NCBI GenBank assembly: GCA_030386875.1
Contig: CM059575.1
Span: forward strand, 17,322,293-17,386,292
From: Morinoia aosen
Taxonomy: Eukaryota; Arthropoda; Malacostraca; Amphipoda; Talitridae
Length of the DNA stretch: 64,000 nt
Direction of reading: 5' to 3'
Below, piece after piece: positions 48,630 through 60,690 of the stretch (position 1 is its first letter; the number at the start of each line of letters is the position of its first letter). The position numbers were made by a program, and so were the translations under genes. The notes under the pieces are model-generated. The model saw nothing but the letters and a program-made list of their open reading frames with translations, was not told where the DNA came from and did no database searches.

Positions 48630-51600
48630 CATGCAACATTGTACATGCTCGTCTGCTACAATAGTATGAAGGATATTGTTAAATTATTTTCCAGTAATTT
48701 TTTAACAAATATCTCACGTCAGTTTATTTACAATTATGTCTACTTTTATGTGAGGTAGAGTAAAAGAAATGTTAAGAACCGTCTTTTACGTTGAAACAAT
48801 GGTTATATGAACAACCAAAAACAATGGATTACCCGTTGTTTAACCGTTTCTAAAAATAAGAAACAACAGTTGCCGAAAATCACATTCTAGAGGAGCTTCA
48901 TATGGGCCTAAATACTTTGAAGCACCTTGTAAGCTCCTTTAGTCCCATACTTTGTATGGGCCTAAATTTGAATTGCTTCTCACAACGTATTATTTACGAT
49001 TTAAGGATTTGAACCATAAATAAGGAAGACCTCTTACAATATACGGTGGTATGGTTTAGACAAGTGTATGATATAGTTGTATGATCTCATGATCTACATC
49101 ATCAAATTGTTTTCGTAGAAGCCGAGGAATATAGAGAGTAATTAATTGCCGATATCAATACCACGAAATGAACAGCAGTTGATATAAACGGATACACTGT
49201 TGATTTTGGGGATCGGAGGAAGCATTATTTGTCACAGCGCATTCAATTTTACCCCATATACTGTAAGAGTCTATTTTATTCGGAGACATTTTCTCGAAAA
49301 TTTTTCAGAATACAGCTAATTTTGAAATTGGTATTTAGTTCTTCATTTAAGTCTTGTCATCGCCTTTTTACAAAAGAGTTGTTTGACAATTTATGTTGTA
49401 ATAAAGCAAAACGCTCGGGAAAATGATTTGTTTGCAATACTTGTCCAGAAAGAAGAAATTAATGAAGCAATATTTTTAAGTGATTCAGTCAAAACTGTAT
49501 TCCCTCATTTTAAGTGTTTTTTTAATCTAAAATGCAGTGTGAAACGTCTGGAGGATTCATCGAAGGAATGTTTTATCACATTAAAATAAGGGCATTTGCG
49601 GTTGCTCCCCATTTTTAACGTAAAACGTGTTTAGATTGATTGCCGTCTTAAATGGTATCTTTTACTGCATTTTTACAATATTATACTCAGGTGTTGAATT
49701 TAACTTTATACTTTGTTAAAAAGTAAGCATAGACTCAATTGTAGATGGTACATTATGCTACTTCTACTTGAGTATTGAGAGAAAACGTTTTCAACGCAGG
49801 AAAAGATGTAGTTTGGTTGAGTACATCAAAATAATATGCCCTCACTAGGATAAATTGCCTGCCAATTTCTGGAGATAACTTTATTAAAACGGCCTTTGCA
49901 AAGCATTGTACCGTCATTTACTTTGTTCTTTTACATCAAAAACAGCTGCTGACCAAGTGTAATGTGAAAAGTAAGTTTTTTGTTCGGGCCAACACTTCAA
50001 AGTGCGCATTTTTAGTCGATTCCACCGGGAAAGAATTAGTTCTATTTGCACGCTAAAATTTCCTCAACATGGAAAATAAAGAAAAAGCCGTCCACTTCTG
50101 TGAGTACTACGTTTCCATTTAAATATATCTTTGCAATTACAAGCTTGTTGTTACCAGGTTTTATACTGTATTGTGAAACAGCATGAGGCCCTACGGCTAA
50201 AAGTTTGTCGGATACTTACCTCAATTTACATTCTTCATCGTGACTCTAACATGTCTTTTCGATAATTGTTTCACTTCCACTAACCGATTTATTCATGGAT
50301 TTTTACTTTTCACAACATTGCAATAAGATGGAAAATCAAGGGAGTAAGTAAAGCTCGCTGAAATTACGTTTTTAGTAGGTAATTGTATTTCCTTGGTTGA
50401 ATAATTTCATTACTTTCTAGATCTACCAAATAATGGTTTTAATGTTAGCGAGCCTTCGAACGCTGCCTACGCAATAACTAAGAAACTGACACTCACCTGC
50501 TAATCTAGTAACAAATAAAGAACTAAAAACTGAATGATATTTACGAGGTAGCTATCTCGAAAATTAAATATTCTAAAAAATTACTCCTTGAAACCCTATT
50601 TACTTTAATTCTACGGACGATAAATTTGTCAAATGCGAACGATTTCACGCACGCAAATTTTGCAAATGTAGTAAAAAAGATGTACATGGGACCGGCTTAT
50701 CAGATTATCTAACATTAGGTAAATAAAAAATCTGTGAAAAAATTCTTTTTTCCATGACAGTTCTCGAGGACAATTCAACTTATGTACAAACTTGTTGGCA
50801 ATGGAGCGCCACGCGTCTCCTCAGCTGTTCTTACGTAAGCCGCGCAGTGTTGTCATGCAGATTCAGAGGGTTCTGTTTTTATGCGTGCCTTAATGGCACG
50901 CTAGCCAGTCCTTTATTGTAATGTAGCCTCGTAATAAAAATACCGGATCATTGGTACTGCCTTCTTCACATTAGGAATCCTTACTTGTTCTAAAGGCATC
51001 AAACCATTTTAATTGTCAAAAATATGAGGTGAATTCATACTTTCAAGAAAAATTTCAGCTGTTTCTCTCAACTTGTAGAAATATTACACTTTAAAGCAGC
51101 CGTTTACTACACTGGACCAATCTCCACGAAGTTGTGAAACATCTATATACACAGTTATAGGTTATGAGCGTACACAGTTATGAAATGGCATCTTAAAATG
51201 TAATGCTTAACGACACTTGAAGCGAAACATAATTATTAAAACCAGAAGCAATCTACTGAAATAGTCTCTACTCGTAAATTTGATCGGTCACATTAGTTCC
51301 GATAAAAAAACAGTATTTAACTAATTTAAATTTCTCCCAGGTCAGTGTCGTTAGCGCGTTTGAAGTGATTGCGAATAGATTTATTAAAAATAAATCATAA
51401 AATTGGTATGGTTAAAAATTTCCTCCTTAAAAGCAGCGAATGCCCTTAATATCATGCATTATATTGAGCAGAAATAATTATTTGCTACTCTTTTATATAA
51501 ATCGCTTCAGTAATTGGAAGATCAGTTTTTCTTCGTTACGCAAGGGAATTTTCTCTCATAATCCGCTACGCAGGCGTTGTCACGTGAGCATGAATGCCAA

Positions 51601-53165
51601 TCTTCACGCCCGTGTGTTCATGGACACAACTTTTTACCAGCACAAAACTAGTTTCCTGCAACCATGAGCTCAGGGACCAGATCTGACGGCTGAATGTATG
51701 TACATGACATGCGCTGATGCTCGGCCCTCTGACACCGTCAAGAAATTTACGTGTACGTGAAGAACACAGGAGCCAGGTACGTGTCTAGGCTGAGGGTTCG
51801 TTGGAGACGTTTCGGACGTAATCAAAAGGAAATTTTAACAATTTTTATATTGAACGATAACAGAACTGAAACCTGCAAATAACCAAAATAGCACATGCAT
51901 ACATGACTAGTTAAGTCATTAATATTTCCTCACGTATGGTAAACATTTCTGCAGAAACAGAAACAGCACACGTATCAAAAACCTGGAGTTGAGAACAAAG
52001 CATATTAGAGATAATCAAAATTCCTTTTAACGAATCTTTCTGTTGTGGGCACAGAAAAATACTGCGGGTACAGAAGAGGGATGAATTGAAAATTCTCCGA
52101 ATGTTATAAATGAATGGTGCAGCATTATGAAGTCATGAACGTCTGCAAAAAAAAAACACGGGGAAAAAGCTTTTTCATTTAACGCGTGATAGGCTTCTCG
52201 GAATGTTTTCATTGAATCTCGTCAGATCATGAACGCTAAGTTAGATTAGTGGAAATGTGGAGTGGCGCACCTAGCTCATTTAGGAAGATAAATTGCATGA
52301 GCGTTAACAGAGGGATCAAAGTCGAATAAATCGGTTTTATGCTTGGCTTTTTTAAACGAGTCGATTGTGAAAGGATCACTTTATGCGCAGAGAAAACCTA
52401 GTGCAATGGGACTAGTATATGTAATGTTTTGGAACTCGTTTAACTCAAAATATACGAAATAAACTAATCTGGCGCTCGATGTACATTCAATTCATGAATT
52501 ATTTATGGATCAATTTTCATTGTAATATATTGATTTATGCATCGATATATCGATGCATTAATTGGTGAAATTTAAAAATGGTCAACGTGAACGACTAGCC
52601 GATTTATCTCTTTTTGTATCATAAATCAACAAAAAATGAAACAAACATCGACAACGCGAAGTTAAATTTAAAATGCTCTAATTGCTTCGTAAAATAAATG
52701 TTGACCAATTGTCACACGTAAGGTTACACCCGAAATAAGCAGGTCCCTTGGATTACTCACGAAGACATTATAAGCATGACCAACTGAAGCATACATTACA
52801 TTATTCTACAAAGGGAAGATATCATAAGTAGTAAGTAACATGTTCGAAAATTATGTGACAAAACAAATAAACAAGCAAAAAAAAACTTTCTTTTAGGTCG
52901 AATTGTCGTTGTTCATAGATCATGTTAGCAATACACGCTGCCTTCTCCATTTTGTTATTAAGCGGAGAAAAGGTGGCCAAGAGAACTAAATCTGGTTATT
53001 GTAAACCACTGTCGCAGGGAAAAGACGTTGTTAATTCCTTGAATTTATCCTCCCCTAACTAATGGAAAAACACTGCTGAGAAAATCGCTACTGATTCAAT
53101 TAATTATTTAAATTATGAGTAAGATTTATTTGAGAATAATTTTTTCGTCTTACACTGAATAACTA
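48630..53165. other. Gene-free AT-rich region
   Basis: No supported exon, RNA gene or element. A short palindrome 'gcatcgatatatcgatgc' occurs at about 52538. Confidence 0.4.
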
Positions 53166-53170
53166 TCTAA

Positions 53171-53284
53171 CTATCTATGCTGGATAGGTCGACCAGTCAC
53201 CGCTGGTCAACTGCAAAGTTTGAAATGTTATAACATTTCAAACTTTGCAGAACAGGACTGGTGGACCTATCCAGCACAGATAGC
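53171..53284. repeat. Long hairpin, 113 bp
   Basis: An inverted repeat centred at 53230/53231. The inner 38 bases form a perfect palindrome (TGCAAAGTTTGAAATGTTA and its complement). The outer arms pair with small bulges, up to CTATCTATGCTGGATAGGTC paired with GACCTATCCAGCACAGATAG. Confidence 0.8.
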
Positions 53285-53924
53285 CTACAAGACAAAATTT
53301 ACATCTTTTCATAATTGAGATTTTTTCAGCGCTAGGGTATATTAAATGAAGCCTGAAATAAATTGAGCCTATCTTAATGCCTGAAAGAAGTGAGACTATA
53401 ATAATTTTAAGCTCATTCGTAGCATTCTGAACCTCATCAAAGTTTTATCAGGGTTTGAATTTATAGACATGCTAACATAAGCCTCCGTAAATCGTCGCTT
53501 GTAGTTGAGGAAACCACTTTAAACGTCACAAAATACCCTGCTTAAAGTAAATGCTAGTTTATGGACTCGATCGTTTGTCAACAGGTACGCTCCTCACTGT
53601 CTACCCAGTTAAAAATTTTAGACGTTTTCAAGTAGTTTCTATGCTGCGGTAGGCAAGACTTCTAGCCGTATATTATTCGGAAAAGCAGTAGTTTTTTGGT
53701 CTCCATGACCACTTTATATGGCAGTAAAAAACGCCTTCAAAACCATTGAATTTCCTTAGCAGCTTTTCCTAAATTTCCACTTCTATCGGCTACGTATCGA
53801 CTTTCCACGCACCTAAACGGCCACGCGCCGCATCGTTCCGCTCTTCCCCCGAACTTATATCAGCCTCCTGCCGCATTATTTCGACCTTGCCCGAACTCAA
53901 TTACACCGGCCTTCCGTACACATA

Positions 53925-54010
53925 CGTGCACACACACACACACACACACACAGACGCACACGTACACACCCACACGTACACACACACACGTACGCACACA
54001 CGTACACAAA
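53925..54010. repeat. (CA)n microsatellite
   Basis: CA repeats interrupted by CG and TA. Open frames on both strands here are artefacts. Confidence 0.8.
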
Positions 54011-54563
54011 TATGTAGATGTACACAACGTTCATCACCTGCCAGAAGGGCCTTCAATTCAAGAGTTGCTGAAGACTGTCCGGGGGGAAAGTCACGTATGG
54101 TTTCCATGTTTTGTTTTTCCGTTGGTGATGCTGAAATTGGATTGCCTTCTCTACCAGTCCCACCACAATGATGAATTGTCATATATATCAATTCACCGAG
54201 GTGGTGGAACCAACAGTTGGGCCCCTCATGGGGATACAACTATTGTATCTATGGGAATTAGCGCTCCTAGGGAAACCATGTGAGGGCCCGAGCTAAAGGT
54301 TAGGTAGGCTTCCTTTTTGTTGTAATAAAATTGGTTTTTGTTTCGTTACGGACCATCTTTTTTCGGTTCACTGCTGTCCTGTTTTTCAGCACCAACTACT
54401 TTCTTCTTCAACTTTTTTCTTGTTTCATGAACTTCTTTCCTAGCTTACTGTTTCTGTGCACCTTGTACGCGTTCCGCGTTCCCTCAACTCCATACGAAAT
54501 GATGCCTTCTTCTTTCCTCTCTTGGAACATCTTTGTCGTGGTTAAGGGAGGCTAAAACTTTCT

Positions 54564-54568
<5 letters not shown>

Positions 54569-54603
<35 letters not shown>

Positions 54604-54614
54604 GAATAATAATA
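54569..54614. repeat. (TAA)n tract at the LINE 5' junction
   Basis: About fifteen TAA/AAT units with one interruption, directly before the Dong/R4-like LINE. Confidence 0.85.
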
Positions 54615-57600
54615 ACTAACAGTTGGGCTCTTTCCTTTATTTTTGGCTCTTTCCCCGAGCGGCTGACATCCGCTCAGGGGGGCGTCCCCCCGCTGGCGGA
54701 TGGGGGGGACGGCCTATGCAAATAGGTTATCTGCGAATACTGAATAAGCAGACGCCGACCAAACTGTCCCCGCTGGCTGAGGGTAATCACTAACCGCATG
54801 GAAGCGCGCACAAAGAAACAACCCCCCAACGACGTGAACGGGACCCGACAGTCTCCAACTGCGGGTGCCGCGTCCGGCAGGGTAAGCTCCCCGGGAACTA
54901 GTAGTGAACCACACGCTACTAGTGGACCGGATGGTTCGGGCGAACCCGGTCGTCAACTCACTACGAACCCAACTGCAGTACAGGAGCAGGCTCCAGTTGC
55001 TTGTGAAGCCGTGCGGGACACGGCTCACTCGACGGCGACTACTCCAAACAACCCAGGGAGAGCGGCAGACCGGTCACTGGAGACAGTGACCCCTCCTACC
55101 TCGCCGCCTCCCACTAACAGACGTCAACCCCGGAAAAAGTGGACGAAGGAAGCCTGGAAAACCCTTTGGATGTGCCACCTACGAAGCGACCCCCAAACCC
55201 GAGGCTTTCGCAAATGTATGAGGCAAATCTGGGTAGACCTAGGTCTTCCCAACCACTCAGAGCAAATGCTGGCGAGCCAAATAAGAGAGATCAACCTCAA
55301 AAACCTCCTTACCAACGAGGAAAAAGAGCTCATAGCCAGTGAACTAAACACGGAAGAAGGGGTTGACGAAACTAATCACCAGGCCGAAGCAAGAGCGCCT
55401 CCGATACCACCTGAAACTGAGACACCAATCGTGACCACCGGAAATGACACCGTCCAAAGACCAGAAGACGACTCTTGCTCGAGCAATTACACCACCGACG
55501 ATGAAGCAGAAACGTCGGGAGCTGGAGCTGAGGTACCAAACCAGCTGAGGTACCACCAGATCAGCGACTCAGAACCTGACGATGCTTCAGACGTCGATTT
55601 AATAGCAGCACCTCCGCAACAAGCTGAAGTGCCAAACCGGTACCACCAAGCCGGCGACACCGAACCGGAAACGGACGAGGCGGAACCCACCGTAGGGGAA
55701 GAACCTGTGGTGGACCGCCGAGACCTTCCGGGAGATGAAGAGACTCTGCTCAACGAGCTCCACAATACCTACTTAACGCTCCTTCACGAAACTCCAAAAG
55801 AACAACTACCGAACCTCAGACACGTCCCATCGGGGAAGATCCTAGCAGCTACCGCCAAGATTAATCATCTCATCGGCAGAATAAAGACTAGGAACATCAC
55901 AGAAACTAACACCCTAATTCTGGCCGGAGCGTTCCTAGTCTCCAAAGAGCTTGCTCCCCCGCCGGCAACCAACCGGCCGAGAGGAAAGAAAGACCTCCCG
56001 TGGAAATACCGAATCCAAAAAAGCATAGATGAGCTCCGGAAACATCTAAGCTGGATCTCGGAATGGAGACGTGGCAGACTGACCTGCAGAAACAAAATGG
56101 CGGAACTCGAGGGTATCTACCACTGCAGGGAGGCAGGACTACAACTGGTAGAAGAAACCCTCAAACAAAGACTATCGGCAAAACGAAGCAAAATCCTTAG
56201 ATATGAGAACAGAATCGCTGACTTTCAACAGAACAAAATGTTCGCGACCAACCAGTCACGATTCTACAAACAACTGCGCCACAGAAATGTCGAAATGGAC
56301 GTTCCGGAAGCCGAAGGTACGCGGCGCTTCTGGAGCGGCATTTGGAGCCAAGAGGTCCAGCATAACGCCGAGGCTGAATGGCTCCAAAGCATCGCCAAAG
56401 ACGTCAATCCGGACGAAGACCTCCGGATAACGGCGGCGCGATTACAAAAGCAAATAAGAAAAACGCAGAGCTGGAAGGCCCCCGGTCCAGACAAAGTCCA
56501 AGGCTACTGGATCAAGACCTTCACATCCCTCCATCCCAGGCTGGTAGAAAACCTGGACAGATGCTTAACATCAGGCACTGTGCCAGATTGGATGACAACT
56601 GGAAGGACGGTGCTGATACAGAAGGATAAGGAAAAAGGATCAGCGGTGAGCAATTACAGACCCATCACATGCCTCCCGGTCATGTGGAAGATCCTCACCG
56701 GCATGATCTACGAGAGCATGTATGAGCACCTAGTGAGCCGCGACTACTTCCCTAACGAGCAGAAGGGATGTAGACGGGGAACGAGAGGGACGAAAGACCA
56801 TCTTCTGCTCGATAAGCTGATCATGACCCACGCCAAAGCTAAACACAAGAACCTTAGCATGACGTGGATTGATTACAAAAAGGCCTTCGACATGGTCCCG
56901 CACTCATGGATCCTCGAATGTCTGGAGACATACGGAGTCGCAGGAAACGTCCAGCGGCTGATCGCAACTACCATGCCTAACTGGAAGGTCCAGCTCACGT
57001 GTGCAAACGCTGAGCTGGGAGAGGTGAACATCCGTCGAGGAATCTTTCAAGGCGACTCCCTATTTCCACTCTTGTTCGTACTGGCACTGGTCCCAATGAC
57101 TCAGGTCCTCAACAACACGGGCCTGGGATTCAAGTACGACCGCAATAACAGCCTCAACCACCTACTCTACATGGACGATCTCAAGCTGTTCGCAAGATCC
57201 GCTAGTGAGATCGAAAGACTTGTGAAAGTTGTGCACGAATTCTCCCACGACATCGGAATGGAATTCGGAATCAGCAAGTGCGGCCTCATCAACATCGAGA
57301 AAGGCAAAGTCTCAGCAACTGAAGGTATCCATTTAGAGAACGAAACAATCGAACAGATCGAAGAAGAAGGGTACAAATACCTAGGAGTGCTTGAACACGA
57401 CAACGTTCTGCACACCGAGATGAAGGAAAAGATCAGGAAAGAATACTTCAGCAGAGTAAGGTTAATTTTGAAATCTAATCTCAACGGCGGCAACATCATC
57501 AAAGCCATTAACACATGGGCCGTACCGGTCATCAGGTACACCGCCGGAATAGTTAAATGGACGAAGCTCGAACAAAAGCAGCTAGATACGAAGACCAGAA

Positions 57601-58881
57601 AGCTGATGACCATCTTCAGGGCACTCCACCCCCGATCATGCACTGACAGGCTATACATCAAGAGAAAGGAAGGAGGAAGAGGTCTGCTTGAAGTGGAAGA
57701 GTGCATCCAAAGTGAGATCAGAGCACTCGGCCAGTACACGAGAGAGCACCAGGATCCTTGGATGAAACTGGTGTGGACATCGAAGACCCTGAAAGAGGAA
57801 GAGACCTCAGACAGTTTCAAGGAGAGGAGAAGGGGAGAGCGACTCCCAAAGTGGGAGGGAATGGCACTCGCCGGCCAATACCCCCGACAAACTCGAGAAG
57901 CAAAACCCGAACTCACTTGGAACTGGCTGAATCGAGGTGAACTCAAGAAAGAAACTGAGGGCATGATCCTTGCCGCGCAAGAACAAGCCCTCAACACCAA
58001 AAACAGAGCAGCTAGAATCACGCACACAAGCAACGACCCAAAATGCCGGATGTGCAAAACCAAAGACGAAACCGTCAACCACCTGATCAGCGAGTGCTCG
58101 GCGCTGGCGCAGAGGGAATACAAGAGGAGGCACGACAAGGTAGCAAAAACTCTACATTGGAACCTGTGCAAGACTCACAACTTCCCCTGCGCTGACCGCT
58201 GGTACCAGCACGAGCCCAAGACTGTGATGGAAAACGACGACATCAAACTTCTCTACGACGTCCTCCACCAAACTGACAGGGCCATCACAGCCAGACGACC
58301 GGACATCGTCGCCATTAACAAGACCCAGAAACAGATCAAGATCATCGACGTGGCAGTTCCGTACGACTCAAGAATCGTCGAAAAGGAGGCTGAGAAAATC
58401 CTCAAGTATCAAGACCTCCGGGTCGAGCTCGCCTCGACCCACGGTTGCCGCGCCGAGGTGGTTCCCATCGTGATTGGGACACTTGGGGCCTCAACCACCA
58501 ATCTTGAAAGGCATCTGGGTAGCATCGGCTGTGATAAAATCCACCCTGGACTGCTGCAAAAGTCAGTTCTCCTGGGATCTGCCCACATTCTTCGCAAGGT
58601 GCTCGGATAACACCGGACACTGAGCTGAAGCCGAACCCACTCAGACGAACTGGATTCGAATATGGAGAAGAGAAGAAGGCGGTGATCCTCAGGGTGCGGG
58701 ACGCACCCCGGAACGCTACGCCTAAAGGGACTGAAGGCTGCGAAGGAAGGAAGAAAGGAAGAGGAGCGTAAAACACTCGTTACACCACTTCTGACTGGAA
58801 CAACCTGAAGACAACCCTACACCAGCCTTAACAACTTGGCTGTGGATCTGTTTCACTAACAGTTGGGCTCTTTCCTTTATT
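54615..58881 (+). mobile_element. Dong/R4-like LINE with a full-length ORF
   Basis: A GC-richer element with one long ORF, a short 5' leader containing a GC-rich inverted repeat (about 54655-54715), a short 3' UTR and no poly(A). A 27-bp direct repeat (54615-54641 and 58855-58881, starting ACTAACAGTTGGGC) flanks it and is probably the target duplication, although a terminal repeat is possible. Insertion beside (TAA)n agrees with the known preference of Dong, a member of the R4 clade. Confidence 0.75.
54798..58610 (+). CDS. LINE polyprotein: reverse transcriptase and restriction-like endonuclease
   Basis: 1,270 residues, no internal stop. The N-terminal 110 residues are low-complexity and Ser/Thr/Pro-rich. 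Residues about 114-175 (KWTKEAWKTLWMCHL...) look like a Myb/SANT-type DNA-binding helix set. An acidic stretch follows to about 310. Reverse transcriptase runs from about 555 to 840, with APGPD (561), MTWIDYKKAFDMVP, FQGDSLFPLLF and the catalytic YMDD near 791. The C-terminus has a CX2CX8HX4C knuckle (from about 1083), then RPDIVAIN (1167) and IIDVAVPYD (1182), the PD-(D/E)XK core of the restriction-like endonuclease, then KYQDL. There is no AP endonuclease. This arrangement defines R2/R4-type LINEs. The enzyme nicks a chosen target and reverse-transcribes its RNA there. All visible catalytic residues are intact. The ATG at 54798 is the first in frame. Confidence 0.85.
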   Translation: MEARTKKQPPNDVNGTRQSPTAGAASGRVSSPGTSSEPHATSGPDGSGEPGRQLTTNPTAVQEQAPVACEAVRDTAHSTATTPNNPGRAADRSLETVTPPTSPPPTNRRQPRKKWTKEAWKTLWMCHLRSDPQTRGFRKCMRQIWVDLGLPNHSEQMLASQIREINLKNLLTNEEKELIASELNTEEGVDETNHQAEARAPPIPPETETPIVTTGNDTVQRPEDDSCSSNYTTDDEAETSGAGAEVPNQLRYHQISDSEPDDASDVDLIAAPPQQAEVPNRYHQAGDTEPETDEAEPTVGEEPVVDRRDLPGDEETLLNELHNTYLTLLHETPKEQLPNLRHVPSGKILAATAKINHLIGRIKTRNITETNTLILAGAFLVSKELAPPPATNRPRGKKDLPWKYRIQKSIDELRKHLSWISEWRRGRLTCRNKMAELEGIYHCREAGLQLVEETLKQRLSAKRSKILRYENRIADFQQNKMFATNQSRFYKQLRHRNVEMDVPEAEGTRRFWSGIWSQEVQHNAEAEWLQSIAKDVNPDEDLRITAARLQKQIRKTQSWKAPGPDKVQGYWIKTFTSLHPRLVENLDRCLTSGTVPDWMTTGRTVLIQKDKEKGSAVSNYRPITCLPVMWKILTGMIYESMYEHLVSRDYFPNEQKGCRRGTRGTKDHLLLDKLIMTHAKAKHKNLSMTWIDYKKAFDMVPHSWILECLETYGVAGNVQRLIATTMPNWKVQLTCANAELGEVNIRRGIFQGDSLFPLLFVLALVPMTQVLNNTGLGFKYDRNNSLNHLLYMDDLKLFARSASEIERLVKVVHEFSHDIGMEFGISKCGLINIEKGKVSATEGIHLENETIEQIEEEGYKYLGVLEHDNVLHTEMKEKIRKEYFSRVRLILKSNLNGGNIIKAINTWAVPVIRYTAGIVKWTKLEQKQLDTKTRKLMTIFRALHPRSCTDRLYIKRKEGGRGLLEVEECIQSEIRALGQYTREHQDPWMKLVWTSKTLKEEETSDSFKERRRGERLPKWEGMALAGQYPRQTREAKPELTWNWLNRGELKKETEGMILAAQEQALNTKNRAARITHTSNDPKCRMCKTKDETVNHLISECSALAQREYKRRHDKVAKTLHWNLCKTHNFPCADRWYQHEPKTVMENDDIKLLYDVLHQTDRAITARRPDIVAINKTQKQIKIIDVAVPYDSRIVEKEAEKILKYQDLRVELASTHGCRAEVVPIVIGTLGASTTNLERHLGSIGCDKIHPGLLQKSVLLGSAHILRKVLG

Positions 58882-58889
58882 GTTGGTTT

Positions 58890-60630
58890 CAAATTGTTAA
58901 CACTAGCTTAATACTACAAATGTTTGCAGTCCAATCTTCGTCAAGAAGATTATCCGGCGAGACGTACTATCCGGTACCAGGCCAGACGTACTATCCGGCT
59001 TCTAACGTCCTCAATGGAATTGGAAACTCACGTGAGAGCGAACATCTTATACCTTATAGCACAAATTTATTACAAATAAAATACACCCTCACTTACTATA
59101 CACTCGCTCTGATATAAACACTGAACACTTTTCTTGAAACGTTTTAAATAATAGAGACACGACTAAGACACCTGTCACACAGAACACCAAGGACAAAACT
59201 GGCGCGAAAACGCGCGTGAGACAGCGTGACAGGTTCACCAACCCAACATGTCAGTGTAGTGTTGCCCTCTAACTCGAATGCAAAGAAAAAAATCACTCGG
59301 ACGAACTGCGGGATAGTATTATTCATAATAAACTGGCATAAATTATTATATTGACATTTAAATTTCTAATAACATAAAAACGTTCCATAAATTAAAATTT
59401 CAAGGTTAATTTACCAATTTCCTAGTTGGCAGCTCTGACTACCAAGCTTCCCTCGGCAGCTTTGGAACTTTGGAACTGCCCCATCGAAGTCGACCGCAAG
59501 CCGACAGTGTAGCTTGAAACCGGCCTTGTGGAAGAGCACGGTTCTTCCGCGCTTATAACGTCCAAATTAGATTAGCGGATGGCCGTCGAACGGGAAATTG
59601 TAGTCGAGAGCGGCCGACAAAGAAATATTCTGGCCTTCTGCAGCCATGTTTCACTATGTTCTGCTACCTGTCGCTCTAAAACGGCATGAATTTTTAACTG
59701 GGTATTCAAATTTCTAATTATTCATGATATTTCACATCTGTTTCAACCGTCACGTTACTTATTGTTTTTAAAGGTGCTGCTCAAATTTGCCCTCCGGCAA
59801 AATTATTTCAATGACTTCAATTCAAATTTAACAACTTTAACAAAATATAACAAATTTATAGATGAAAGAGGCTGTCGAGGAGTTGTACACAGAAAATTAA
59901 TTCAGAAAGTGGTAAAAAAAATTATTTAGGCTGTCCCAGAAATGACAAATACATTCATCAGAGTTTCAGACTATTAACTGAAGCTCAATTTTAGGTTTAG
60001 CCATTAAAAATATTAGCCATCTTGAAACCTTACAAACTAAACATTGGTATATTCTCTAACCATCCGCGATTCACATAGTCTTCATCGTAATAATAACATT
60101 GTCAGCTTCCACCCAACTTTCTACCCTTTTATGTTAAACTTGCCTACCGTTACATAACCAGACATAAATTGCAAACTAGCTAAACCATCTCTTTGGAAAT
60201 TAGACGCACGCAAAAATCATACATGCCTGAGCGAAAGCTATAAGATGTGAAATCAGTAAAATGGAACTAAGCAAATCAAAATAGCTCATAAAATATATGA
60301 TAAAAGTTACCCTAAATTTTTCGTTAAACATGTAGACGATATTTTCAATGCATTACGATCCGAATATTGTTTACTCTCAAATGAATGCATAACAATGCAC
60401 TATAATACAATACAACTCGGAGATTTTTACTCTCAAATAAATCATCAATCTAAAATTTAAATCGTATCTTGGGGTCTCAGCCTAGGAAAAATACTTGTCT
60501 ATTGGTATATTGCGTGTTTTTACTTACTTTACATTTTAATAAACTTCTGGTAGCTGCCGAAGATTTCTATCCAATGAGCGTTGTCTCAGAAGTGTCCAGT
60601 AGCAGCGAAGGTCACGCAGTGGGTGGAGAC
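58890..60630. other. Unassigned sequence upstream of gene C
   Basis: A direct repeat of 'agacgtactatccgg' occurs at about 58959 and 58982, and a GC-richer stretch at 59140-59620 may belong to a repeat. No exon is supported. Confidence 0.4.
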
Positions 60631-60636
60631 TGCTGG

Positions 60637-60690
60637 ATATATAACACGAGCTGCGACGTGTTGGCTACCACAGCTTCGACTCCAGTCGTA
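60637..60690 (+). promoter_or_regulatory. TATA promoter and untranslated first exon of gene C
   Basis: TATATAA near 60637 is followed about 30 bases on by a predicted start and a strong donor (AAA/GTAAGT at 60690/60691). The intron would run to the acceptor at 61023-61024, one base before the ATG. This repeats the layout of genes A and B, although the sequence is not similar. Confidence 0.55.

Larger units (their letters stand above)
53604..59702. mobile_element. Candidate DNA transposon bracketed by inverted ends and TA
   Basis: CCCAGTTAAAAATT at 53604-53617 is repeated in inverse orientation ending at 59702. A further CGTTTT block lies at the same offset on both sides, and both ends abut TA (53602-53603; 59703-59704). 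Without the internal LINE it would be about 1.9 kb and non-coding. Confidence 0.4.

Noticed and set aside
53901..54239. Open frames on both strands across the CA repeat
   Set aside because: They are low-complexity TH/VC repeats produced by the microsatellite.
57167..58171. 334-codon open frame on the minus strand
   Set aside because: It is antisense to the LINE reverse transcriptase ORF, and its composition (Ser/Leu/Cys-rich) follows from the codon usage of the opposite strand.
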